From Lederbergia lenta NBRC 16444 (lineage in GTDB: Bacteria > Bacillota > Bacilli > Bacillales > Bacillaceae_C), in contig NZ_BCVC01000006.1 of NCBI RefSeq assembly GCF_001591545.1, forward strand, positions 1 to 64,000: DNA of 64,000 nt, written 5' to 3'. Both the position numbers and the translations under genes were made by a program. Shown piece by piece: positions 50,926 to 59,422 of the stretch. A model generated the notes under the pieces. It was not told where the DNA came from, did not search any database, and worked only from the letters and a program-made list of their open reading frames with translations. Position 1 is the stretch's first letter; each line of letters opens with the position of its first letter.

Positions 50926-52335
50926 ATGAGTAATGCAACGAGCAAAAAAGTTACGAAGAAGCCCCAAGGTAGAAACATTAACGCCTTCGTGTTAATTTTC
51001 TGTGTGATGGTAGTAGCGGCAATATTAACATATGTTGTCCCAGCTGGGGAATATGAAAGAGTAGAAGTAGACGGACGAACAATTGTAAATCCTGATTCAT
51101 TCCAGTTTACAGAGCAATCCCCAGTTGGATTTTTTCAAATTTTCACCAGTATTCATTCAGGAATGATATCTGCCGCCGGTATTATCTTTTTTGTTTTAAT
51201 TATTGGTGGAGCGTTTGGAGTATTGAAGGCAACAGGGGCAATGGATGCTTTTATCGTTACAATTACGAAGAAATTAGCCAATAAGGAATTGTTTCTTATC
51301 CCGGCATTAATGCTATTTTTTGCTGTTGGTGGCACATTAATGGGGATGTCAGAAGAAACGATCGTCTATGTGGCCATTATCACACCACTTGCTATCGCAC
51401 TTGGATTTGACTCTATTGTTGGATTTGCCATCGTTTCATTGGCCGCGAATATTGGATTCCTTAGTGCTGTGCTCAATCCATTTAACGTCGGAGTCGCACA
51501 GGGTATAGCGGAGTTGCCGACATTTTCCGGTATTGGACTTAGACTCATCATGCTCGTTACATTTTATTTAGCTGGTGTTATCTATGTATACCGTTATGCT
51601 AAAAAAATTAAGGAACAACCTGAACTGCGCTTTATAGGAAATACGAAACAAAGCAAGAACGAATTGAATAAGAAAGATATCAAGTTGGAAACTCGTCATA
51701 AATGGGTATTAAGTGTCTTTTTACTAAACTTTGTGATTTTAATTATTGGTGTATTAAAATTCGACTGGTACATTACGGAAATTGCTGGATTATTCCTTTT
51801 ATTTGGTATCCTAATGGGCTTTATTGGTAAGTTAACGCCAAGTAGCATCGCAGATAACTTTATGGATGGTGCGAAAGATGTTATTGGTGGAGCATTAATT
51901 ATTGGATTTGCTCAATCGATTCTAGTTATAGTCCAAGACGGTAAGTTAATGGATTCTGTTTTATTCTATGCATCTACATTGCTTAACCAATTATCACCAG
52001 CTTTTAATGCCGTTGGTATGTTTTTTGTGCAGCTATTTTTAAACTTTCTCGTTCCATCAGGAAGTGGACAGGCCGCACTTACAATGCCAATCATGGCGCC
52101 GCTTGCTGATTTAGTCGGTGTAACAAGACAAACAGCAGTGCTTGCATTCCAACTTGGTGATGGAATTACGAACTCAATTTTCCCGACATCGGGCGTACTA
52201 ATTGCAGGCCTTGCAGTTGCTGGGATTCCTTATACAAAATGGTTCAGATGGGTACTTCCCTTTATTTTAATCGAAGTCGCACTCGGCATTATTTTCTTAC
52301 TTATTGCCCAAGCCATCAAATACGGACCATTTTAA
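50926..52335 (+). CDS. YfcC family permease
   Basis: A 469-residue integral membrane protein of the YfcC/DcuC-like group (ion transporter superfamily) with about twelve membrane segments. Typical stretches are LTYVVPAGEYER near the first loop, GMSEETIVYVAI, and the re-entrant PSGSGQAALTMPIMAPLADL near residue 377. Members are proposed to carry amino acids, peptides or carboxylates; the substrate is unknown. I choose ATG 50926 behind AAAGGAG. The M20 amidohydrolase gene downstream suggests an N-acyl amino acid or small peptide as substrate (inference). Confidence 0.88.
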   Translation: MSNATSKKVTKKPQGRNINAFVLIFCVMVVAAILTYVVPAGEYERVEVDGRTIVNPDSFQFTEQSPVGFFQIFTSIHSGMISAAGIIFFVLIIGGAFGVLKATGAMDAFIVTITKKLANKELFLIPALMLFFAVGGTLMGMSEETIVYVAIITPLAIALGFDSIVGFAIVSLAANIGFLSAVLNPFNVGVAQGIAELPTFSGIGLRLIMLVTFYLAGVIYVYRYAKKIKEQPELRFIGNTKQSKNELNKKDIKLETRHKWVLSVFLLNFVILIIGVLKFDWYITEIAGLFLLFGILMGFIGKLTPSSIADNFMDGAKDVIGGALIIGFAQSILVIVQDGKLMDSVLFYASTLLNQLSPAFNAVGMFFVQLFLNFLVPSGSGQAALTMPIMAPLADLVGVTRQTAVLAFQLGDGITNSIFPTSGVLIAGLAVAGIPYTKWFRWVLPFILIEVALGIIFLLIAQAIKYGPF

Positions 52336-52441
52336 CAAGAAAAGCGCAAGGCGCCCGTTAAACGACGTACAAACCGCGCTCACAAGACGTGGGTGCGTCG
52401 AAGTTGCCGCAGGATGGCGGTATTCTTAGTTGAGGGATCTT
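52336..52441. repeat. Extragenic repeat, family A
   Basis: The space between the YfcC and M20 genes begins with GAAAAGCGCAAGGCGC (52339-52354), the exact complement of 26593-26608, and contains CACAAGACGTGG, whose complement recurs near 17410. No gene is present. Confidence 0.6.
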
Positions 52442-52514
52442 ATGTTATTTGTTTCATACTTAGACGTTTTCAAAATTGCAAAACATGGTCACGAAAAGAA
52501 AAAGGAGAATCATC

Positions 52515-53675
52515 ATGTTACCAACTAAATTAGTAGACTCGGCTTTAAAAGCTTGGACAATAGAACAACGCAGACATTTTCACATGAATCCTGAATTATC
52601 AGGACAGGAATTTGAAACAGCTGCTTATGTACGAAAAACATTAACAGCATTCGGTATTTCGATTGATGAAAACTACTCAGCACCAAACGTTGTAGCCTAT
52701 TTGCAAGGTACAGAAGGTAAAAAAACCATCGCGCTTCGTGCTGATATGGATGCATTACCAATCGAAGAAGAAGGGGAGAACAAGCCATATATTTCCCGGA
52801 ATCCAGGTGTATCACATGCATGTGGTCATGATGGTCATACAGCTATTTTATTAGCTGTTGCTAAATGGATGAGTAGCAATCAAGATCAAGTGAAAAATAA
52901 TATAAAATTTATTTTCCAAAGCTCAGAAGAAGCGTCACCAAGTGGAGCGGAGCAACTAGTAAAAGAAGGAGTTCTAGATGGAGTAGACTCTATTTTTGGT
53001 ATTCATCTGATGCAAAATCTTCCAATAGGGAAGATTGGATTTGCAACAGGTCCAGCTATGGCATCGTGCAATGATTTTGATATTAAGATTAAAGGAATTG
53101 GTGGACATGGCGGTCAGCCACAAGATGCGATCGATCCCATTTATATTGCATCTCATTTAATTCAAGCATTCCAATCGGTTGTAAGCAGAAGTCTGCATCC
53201 ACTTCATGCCGGTGTTATTTCATTTGGTGGCATACAAGCGGGAAATTCGTTTAATGTTATTCCTTCTGAAGCAAGATTAACTGGAACAATTCGCGCGATG
53301 ACTTATGAGGCTGCTGATTTAATGCACACAAGAACGAAACAACTGACGGAATCCATTTGTGCCAGCTTTGGGGCCACAGGTGACTACGAATATATTATAG
53401 GTACACCACCACTATATAATCATCCTGAAGCTTGTGAATATGCGGAAAAAATCATTGCCCAAACATTTGGAGCTGATACTTTTTCCGTAATGGATCCATC
53501 TATGGGTGCGGAGGATTATTCTTACTATTTGAAAGAAAAGATGGGTGCGTTCATAAATGTAGGGATGCAAAGTAATAAAAGCGAATACCCTCACCATCAT
53601 CCGAAATTTGATATTGATGAAGATGCCATTCCAACAGCGATTGAATTGATGATTCAACTTGCACTAAATAAATAA
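52515..53675 (+). CDS. M20 family amidohydrolase
   Basis: A 386-residue zinc-dependent hydrolase of the M20D group (hippurate / N-acyl-amino-acid / acetyl-diaminopimelate deacylase type). Metal-binding motifs are ACGHDGHTA (near 100), the EE pair in SSEEASPSGAEQL (near 138), and GAEDYSYY near the end; the GGHGGQP segment marks the dimerisation domain. I choose ATG 52515 behind AAAGGAGA. It is likely co-transcribed with the YfcC permease. The exact substrate cannot be told from sequence. Confidence 0.9.
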   Translation: MLPTKLVDSALKAWTIEQRRHFHMNPELSGQEFETAAYVRKTLTAFGISIDENYSAPNVVAYLQGTEGKKTIALRADMDALPIEEEGENKPYISRNPGVSHACGHDGHTAILLAVAKWMSSNQDQVKNNIKFIFQSSEEASPSGAEQLVKEGVLDGVDSIFGIHLMQNLPIGKIGFATGPAMASCNDFDIKIKGIGGHGGQPQDAIDPIYIASHLIQAFQSVVSRSLHPLHAGVISFGGIQAGNSFNVIPSEARLTGTIRAMTYEAADLMHTRTKQLTESICASFGATGDYEYIIGTPPLYNHPEACEYAEKIIAQTFGADTFSVMDPSMGAEDYSYYLKEKMGAFINVGMQSNKSEYPHHHPKFDIDEDAIPTAIELMIQLALNK

Positions 53676-53680
53676 AGTCG

Positions 53681-53712
53681 AAGCACACTCATTTAATGGG
53701 TGTGCTTTTTTT
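53681..53712 (+). terminator. Terminator after the M20 gene
   Basis: AAGCACACTCATT with AATGGGTGTGCTT (one wobble) and a run of seven T. Confidence 0.88.
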
Positions 53713-53803
53713 GATGCACTCCTGTTAAAGGGTAAAATGAAGCATTTGGTTTGTTTCTACATTTTGGAAAAGGAGGTAGCGTAGAGTGCTAGGATAAAAG
53801 CAA

Positions 53804-53836
53804 AATGGCTGAACGGAAAAGTCCCGTTCAGCCATT
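53804..53836. repeat. Perfect inverted repeat upstream of the HelD gene
   Basis: AATGGCTGAACGG (53804-53816) and CCGTTCAGCCATT (53824-53836), 13-base arms around a seven-base loop, with no T run. It lies in a 300-base gap without genes; AAAAGGAGG at 53769-53777 is not followed by a usable reading frame. Confidence 0.5.
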
Positions 53837-53980
53837 GAAATATATATTGAATTATGTTATTCTTAATTTTGTTTGACCTTTTAATGCGTGTGTATATTTG
53901 TATCCAATTTAAATTATAGCACAAGGGTAATTGGGGTGTCAAACATTTTTTTCGAAAAAAGAGGGAGTGTGAGTTGCCGA

Positions 53981-56293
53981 ATGAATAAGGAGCGAGAAAA
54001 AGAGCAGCAAAGAGTCGATTTTATTCAGGATGTACTTGATAAAAAAATGAAGCAGCTTCATGGAAATATGGGCGGGCTTAAAGAAGGAATTATTGAACTT
54101 CGAAAGAATTTTTGGGAAGATGTTACGGTCAATCTAGATGAGCCGGATGATGTAATTGAGACCTTTACAAGTATTAAACAACAAGCTGAACTTCTCGCTG
54201 AACGGGAAAGAACTCACGGACATTCGAATACACAACTCAAACAGATCGATAAACTGAAAAAGTCTCCTTATTTTGGTCGGATCGATTTTCATGAAGATGG
54301 TGAGAGAGAAACGGATCGCACATATATAGGTGTGGCTTCCTTGATGGATGAGAATGACGAAGAGTTTCTAATTTACGATTGGCGTGCACCAATTTCCAGT
54401 CTGTATTATGATTACTCGCCAGGCCGCGCTATCTATAAAACTCCGTCGGGCATGATTGAAGGAACGATGGAATTAAAACGGCAATTTATTATAAAGGAAG
54501 GTCAGCTAAAAAGTATGTTTGATACAGGTGTTACGATTGGTGACAGCTTGTTGCAAGAAGTGCTTGGGGGAAACGCAAACACGCAGATGAAGAGCATCGT
54601 ATCTACCATTCAGCGAGAACAAAATGATATTATTCGTAATGAGCGAAGTAAGTTCCTAATTGTTCAAGGAGTTGCTGGAAGTGGAAAAACGTCGGCAGCT
54701 CTTCAAAGGGTTGCTTATTTGCTCTACCGGTATCGAAATACGCTATCAGCTGATAATATTATGCTTTTTTCACCCAATCCTCTTTTTAATAGTTACGTGG
54801 CAACCGTGCTTCCGGAGCTAGGGGAAGATAACATGGAGCAAACAACATATCAACAATATTTGCTTACGAGACTCGGAGGAAGATTTGATATAGAAGATCC
54901 TTTTTCTCAATTGGAATATACGCTGACTGCAATAAATGAGCCGGGATATGATAGTAGGATGAAAGCCATTCAATATAAATCGAGTATCGGCTTTAAGACA
55001 CTTATTGATGAATATATAAACGATCTTTCTGAGCAGGGACTCATTTTTAAAAACATTACTTTCCGTGATCGCACAATTCTTTCCGCACAGGATATATCTA
55101 ATATTTTCTACTCTCAAGAGAAATCTATCTCTATCCCAAATCGTTTAAAGTTAACAATGGAGCAAATAATAAGGGAACTTGCTAGAGAAGAAAAAGTAGA
55201 AAGGTTGAAGGATTGGGTTATCGAGGAAGCGGAGTTATTAGATAAAGCCGATTATTTAAAGGTATTCAGGCAGGTACAAACAGAACAGGAAAACGTGGAA
55301 GATGTTTTTGGAGATACGGAACGAGAATTGCAGCTTATGGCAAAAGCAATTGTAAGTAAGCATTTTACACCTATTAAGAGAGCCGTAAAGCGATTTGGAT
55401 TTTTAAATGTGCCGGCTTTATATCGTCAATTGTTTAAACTAAAAGGATCATTTAAACAGCCAGATGGTTGGGATGCTATTTGCTCTGACACAATAGATCG
55501 ATTGAACTCTAATTATATGACTTATGAAGACGCAACTCCGTATTTGTATTTACAAGATCAACTAGAAGGCAGAAAATCCAATACACTCATTCGTCATTTA
55601 TTCATTGATGAAGCACAGGACTATTCGTCTTTTCAATTGGAGTATCTCAGGCAGCTTTTCCCGAATAGTAAAATGACCATTCTGGGTGATATTAATCAGG
55701 CAATTTATGCACATACAAATAATGCGCCTACTTTATTGGAAGCAGAGATGGATCATACGGAAAGAATTGTATTGAAAAAAAGTTACCGTTCGACAAAACA
55801 GATTGTAGAATTTACAAAAGGGCTGGTATCTGGAGGAGAAATGATTGAGCCGTTCAATCGCGAGGGGAAAAAACCAGTTTTAATGCATGTAGATAATACT
55901 CACTCTTTACATATAAATATAGAGGCTTGTGTAAAGGGTTTAAAAGAAAATGGCCATGAAACAATAGCTATTATTTGCAAGACACTGGAAGAAAGCCTCC
56001 ATGCATATGCCATATTAGGAAAAATGCTACATATCCGTCATATGGATAAAAACGCAAACTCCTATAATAAAGGGGTCGTCATTCTTCCAGTATATTTGGC
56101 AAAAGGAATCGAATATGATGCTGTTATTATTTATAATGCGTCTAAAGAGCAATATAATAGGGAGAATGAGCGTAAGCTTTTTTATACTGCGTGTACAAGA
56201 GCGATGCATGAGCTCTATCTTTTTTATATGGATGAAAAAACTCCGTTTATTGATGAGATTTCAGAGGAAACATATATAATGGAAAAAATGTAG
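53981..56293 (+). CDS. helD: HelD-type UvrD-like helicase
   Basis: A 770-residue superfamily-1 protein of the HelD group, which removes stalled RNA polymerase from DNA. A coiled-coil N-terminus (about 1-70) is followed by the helicase core: Walker A VAGSGKTSAALQR (near 230), FIDEAQDYSSFQ (Walker B), and LKKSYRSTKQIVEF. I choose ATG 53981; GGGAG lies about 13 bases upstream, a rather long spacing, and GTG 53969 is an alternative. It matches B. subtilis HelD (YvgS) in length and order. It is a single gene. Confidence 0.9.
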   Translation: MNKEREKEQQRVDFIQDVLDKKMKQLHGNMGGLKEGIIELRKNFWEDVTVNLDEPDDVIETFTSIKQQAELLAERERTHGHSNTQLKQIDKLKKSPYFGRIDFHEDGERETDRTYIGVASLMDENDEEFLIYDWRAPISSLYYDYSPGRAIYKTPSGMIEGTMELKRQFIIKEGQLKSMFDTGVTIGDSLLQEVLGGNANTQMKSIVSTIQREQNDIIRNERSKFLIVQGVAGSGKTSAALQRVAYLLYRYRNTLSADNIMLFSPNPLFNSYVATVLPELGEDNMEQTTYQQYLLTRLGGRFDIEDPFSQLEYTLTAINEPGYDSRMKAIQYKSSIGFKTLIDEYINDLSEQGLIFKNITFRDRTILSAQDISNIFYSQEKSISIPNRLKLTMEQIIRELAREEKVERLKDWVIEEAELLDKADYLKVFRQVQTEQENVEDVFGDTERELQLMAKAIVSKHFTPIKRAVKRFGFLNVPALYRQLFKLKGSFKQPDGWDAICSDTIDRLNSNYMTYEDATPYLYLQDQLEGRKSNTLIRHLFIDEAQDYSSFQLEYLRQLFPNSKMTILGDINQAIYAHTNNAPTLLEAEMDHTERIVLKKSYRSTKQIVEFTKGLVSGGEMIEPFNREGKKPVLMHVDNTHSLHINIEACVKGLKENGHETIAIICKTLEESLHAYAILGKMLHIRHMDKNANSYNKGVVILPVYLAKGIEYDAVIIYNASKEQYNRENERKLFYTACTRAMHELYLFYMDEKTPFIDEISEETYIMEKM

Positions 56294-56316
56294 ATAGATT
56301 CTAATTATAACGACTA

Positions 56317-56351
56317 TAAGCTCTGTAGAGTAATTCTCTATGGGGCTTTTT
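56317..56351 (+). terminator. Terminator after helD
   Basis: AGCTCTGTAGAG with CTCTATGGGGCT (wobble pairs) followed by five T. Confidence 0.65.
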
Positions 56352-56510
56352 CCTCTTCTATTCTACCTGCATTATCATACAAATAGTTCTTTGTATTGTT
56401 GAGATAGTTAGGGATTTTAGGTACTAAGTAACCTTTTTTCATAACCTATGGAAAATTTACACAATAATACTATTATAAGAATTGACTAAAAAATATGGAG
56501 TGGAAGTCAA

Positions 56511-56826
56511 ATGAAGAAACGTCTATTTATTATTTTTGCCTTATTACTTTTATTTGCTGGTTGTAGCGACAATAATGGAAAAATCGAGCACTGAAAATAT
56601 ACACGCCGATGACTTATTGGATGAATTAAGAAATAAAGAAATAATTTCTCTTGATATGAGGACTGAAATATGGAGAGAACTTGATGCTCGAAGATTAGAT
56701 ATTTGGAGATATGGTTACGAGACAAAAACAGATAAATGGCGAGAATCATATGATAATGGAAATGAAGAATGGCGAAGAATTTATGAAGAAGGTAATAATA
56801 AGTGGCAAGAATATTATTATAAATGA
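56511..56826 (+). pseudogene. Frameshifted lipoprotein with 11-residue Trp repeats
   Basis: ATG 56511, behind GGAGTGGAAG, opens a textbook lipoprotein signal (MKKRLFIIFALLLLFAGC, lipobox LFAGC), but the frame ends at TGA 56592. Removing one A from the run of five at 56579-56583 joins it to a frame that stays open to 56826, giving about 104 residues. The mature part holds Trp at an exact 11-residue period (five Trp), mostly as WRxxY: WRELD, WRYGY, WRESY, WRRIY, WQEYY. This is a hendecad pattern typical of helical coils. I do not recognise the family. It is either a broken gene or a base-call error in a homopolymer. Confidence 0.7.
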
Positions 56827-56843
56827 TCATTATTTTGGGGGAA

Positions 56844-56875
56844 AACGGATATCGCTGTTGCAATATCCGCTTTTT
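56844..56875 (+). terminator. Terminator after the lipoprotein gene
   Basis: CGGATAT with ATATCCG around a ten-base loop, followed by C and five T. Confidence 0.8.
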
Positions 56876-56891
56876 GTAATGAAATTGTAAT
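56875..56891 (+). promoter_or_regulatory. WalR box upstream of the M23 peptidase gene
   Basis: TGTAAT-GAAAT-TGTAAT: two perfect half-sites at the five-base spacing of the WalR consensus TGTWAH-N5-TGTWAH. It lies about 250 bases before the peptidase gene, which itself precedes walR. The rest of the 317-base gap is AT-rich, with several -10-like TATA words but no gene, so a long 5' leader is likely. Confidence 0.7.
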
Positions 56892-57143
56892 ATTAAAGAG
56901 ATGTAATGGTAATAAAATATAAGCAGTAGAAACAGAGTCTTATATCTCTTATAAATCCCTCTATATTAATAATATAGAACCATTATTAAAGCATGATAGA
57001 TAAAGATAGTGATACAGTTATATTACATTCTGTGGAATCATCTCAAAATCAAAGTATTCTATGCTAAAGTAAAACACGTGAAAATACGAAACATCAATAA
57101 TCTAATTATATAAATGGGAAGCAATCTTAGGGGGATTTACAGA

Positions 57144-58577
57144 ATGGATTTGCAAGGAAAGCGGTTAAAAGGCATCAAGCCAGCCGGGTTTTTAATAAAG
57201 ATGTTCGTTTTTATGATGGTATTCACAACTGTATCAATTACTGCGACAGCTAATACGAAACTGGATACAGTGTATCATGTATACCTTGACGATCAATATC
57301 TTGGACCTATTTCTGATCAAAAGATTACGGATCAGGTAGTGGACGAGGCAGTTGAAGCAAAACAGAAGGATTATAAAGACTACCAATTAGAATTAGGAAA
57401 TGAACTTACATATATTTCGGAACAAGTTTTTCGTCCGAATGCAGCAGACAATACTGTTGTTGATAAATTGAAGGACCAGCTGACGATCAAAACAGAAGCA
57501 ATTGGGTTAACACTGAATAATAAAGTGATCGCATATGTGAAGGACGAGGCGGAAGCCGAGTTGGCTCTGAAAAAATTCAAGTTACTATTTGTTTCTGAAG
57601 AGGAATTAGAGCAAGCTGAATCAGAAGAAAATAAAGTGACATCATTACCATCACTTAAAAGTGGAGAAAGTCGGATAAAAGATGTCCACATGGAAGAAGA
57701 GATAACTTTTTCTTCTGATTTAATTCTTCCTAATGAAATGCTTACTGCAGATGAAGCGGTAAAATTGTTTCAAAAAGGTACATTAGAAGAAAAGACACAT
57801 GAAGTAAAACAAGGAGATGTGTTGGGAACGATTGCTGATACCTATCAGTTAACAAGTGAGCAGCTTATACAATTAAATGAAGACTTGACGGAAAAATCCG
57901 TTTTGCAAATTGGGCAAGAATTGAACGTACTTGTGACGAAGCCTCTTCTCCATGTAATGGTAGAAAAAGAAGCTTACCAGGAAGATACTGTAGACTATGA
58001 AAAAGAATTTATTGAAAATAGTGAGATGCCAAAAGGCGAAACAAAAGTGACACAAACGGGCAAGAAGGGTAAAACTGCTTTCACCTATAAAGTGATTGAG
58101 GAAAATGGGAAACAGGATAGTAAGGAAATAATGGATGAAAACATAATAGAAAAACCGATTAACGAAATGATCGAAAAAGGTACGAAAGTTATTCCTTCAC
58201 GTGGAACTGGGAAATTTACTTGGCCTGCTTCTGGAGGGTATGTATCTAGTGAAACGGGACAGCGTTGGGGTAAATTGCACAAGGGAATTGATATTGCTCG
58301 TCCAAGCAATCTTACTATTAAGGCTGCAGATAATGGGATTGTTAGTTCCGCTGGTTGGAATAATGGTGGATATGGAAATAAAATTGTTATCGACCATCAA
58401 AATGGGTATCGAACAGTGTATGCACATTTAGACTCCATTAGTGTTTCGGCGGGACAAAAGGTTGAAAAAGGCTCTTCGATTGGAATAATGGGTGCCACGG
58501 GAGATGCTCACGGAGTACACCTTCATTTTGAAATGTATCAGAACGGACAGCTGAAAAATCCTCTAAGTTACTTTTAA
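57144..58577 (+). CDS. LysM-G5-M23 peptidoglycan endopeptidase
   Basis: A 477-residue secreted or membrane-anchored cell-wall hydrolase. It has an N-terminal hydrophobic signal (about 18-37), an N-terminal region of unknown fold (about 45-210), a LysM domain (EVKQGDVLGTIADTYQLTSE, about 223-268), a G5 domain (about 270-350) and a C-terminal M23 metallopeptidase domain with zinc ligands in LHKGIDIA and GVHLHFE. M23 enzymes cut peptide cross-bridges. I choose ATG 57144 behind GGGGG. Its place before walR and the upstream WalR box suggest membership of the WalRK regulon. Confidence 0.92.
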   Translation: MDLQGKRLKGIKPAGFLIKMFVFMMVFTTVSITATANTKLDTVYHVYLDDQYLGPISDQKITDQVVDEAVEAKQKDYKDYQLELGNELTYISEQVFRPNAADNTVVDKLKDQLTIKTEAIGLTLNNKVIAYVKDEAEAELALKKFKLLFVSEEELEQAESEENKVTSLPSLKSGESRIKDVHMEEEITFSSDLILPNEMLTADEAVKLFQKGTLEEKTHEVKQGDVLGTIADTYQLTSEQLIQLNEDLTEKSVLQIGQELNVLVTKPLLHVMVEKEAYQEDTVDYEKEFIENSEMPKGETKVTQTGKKGKTAFTYKVIEENGKQDSKEIMDENIIEKPINEMIEKGTKVIPSRGTGKFTWPASGGYVSSETGQRWGKLHKGIDIARPSNLTIKAADNGIVSSAGWNNGGYGNKIVIDHQNGYRTVYAHLDSISVSAGQKVEKGSSIGIMGATGDAHGVHLHFEMYQNGQLKNPLSYF

Positions 58578-58578
58578 C

Positions 58579-58625
58579 AAAGAGACAGGTCAATGAAGCC
58601 ACAGCGCTTTTGGACCTGTCTCTTT
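58579..58625 (+). terminator. Terminator after the M23 gene
   Basis: AAAGAGACAGGTC with GACCTGTCTCTTT, a perfect 13-base stem around a longer loop, 1 base after the stop codon. The T tract is only TTT, so read-through into walR is possible. Confidence 0.8.
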
Positions 58626-58709
58626 CAATGTGTTAAAATAAAGAGATTAAGAGTACACATACTTTTACGTTTATATAGATGATAAATATTTTTAAAGGAG
58701 ATAAATGCC

Positions 58710-59417
58710 ATGGAGAAGAAGATACTTGTTGTGGATGATGAAAAGCCAATTGCTGATATTCTTCAATTCAATTTACAAAAGGAAGGCTTTACCGTGCAAT
58801 GTGCTTATGATGGAGATGAAGCACTTCGACTTGTGGAAGAAATGAAACCAGATATGATCTTGCTAGATATTATGCTACCGATACGTGACGGCATGGAGGT
58901 GTGTAGAGAAATACGCAAGAAATATGACATGCCGATTATTATGCTAACAGCAAAAGATTCAGAAATAGATAAAGTGCTAGGACTTGAACTTGGTGCAGAT
59001 GACTATGTAACAAAGCCATTTAGCACGAGAGAATTAATTGCACGAGTGAAGGCAAATTTACGTCGACATTCTCAAATTTCTCAGCAAATAGAAGAAGAGG
59101 AAAATAATGAAATTACAATTGGGACGCTCACTGTTCATCCGAATGCCTATGTCGTTTCAAAAAATGGTGAAACAATTGAATTAACACATAGAGAGTTTGA
59201 GCTTCTCCATTATCTGGCCAAACATATTGGACAAGTAATGACAAGAGAACATTTGTTACAAACCGTTTGGGGATATGATTATTTTGGAGATGTTCGAACA
59301 GTTGACGTAACGGTAAGACGTCTCAGGGAAAAGATTGAGGATAGTCCAAGTCATCCGACATGGATTGTGACAAGAAGAGGCGTGGGTTATTATCTACGCG
59401 CACCTGAACAGGAGTAA
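58710..59417 (+). CDS. walR: Response regulator WalR (YycF)
   Basis: WalR is the usually essential OmpR-type regulator of cell-wall hydrolases in low-GC Gram-positives. The 235-residue protein has a receiver domain with Asp53 in [11 protein letters not shown] and Lys in [10 protein letters not shown], and a winged-helix domain ending [23 protein letters not shown] 58710 follows TAAAGGAG. walK starts five bases after its stop. Confidence 0.97.
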   Translation: MEKKILVVDDEKPIADILQFNLQKEGFTVQCAYDGDEALRLVEEMKPDMILLDIMLPIRDGMEVCREIRKKYDMPIIMLTAKDSEIDKVLGLELGADDYVTKPFSTRELIARVKANLRRHSQISQQIEEEENNEITIGTLTVHPNAYVVSKNGETIELTHREFELLHYLAKHIGQVMTREHLLQTVWGYDYFGDVRTVDVTVRRLREKIEDSPSHPTWIVTRRGVGYYLRAPEQE

Positions 59418-59422
59418 TCTGC

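Noticed and set aside
56579-56583. Programmed ribosomal slippage in the lipoprotein gene
   Set aside because: The run has only five A and no slippery heptamer or following structure is apparent; a mutation or base-call error is simpler.
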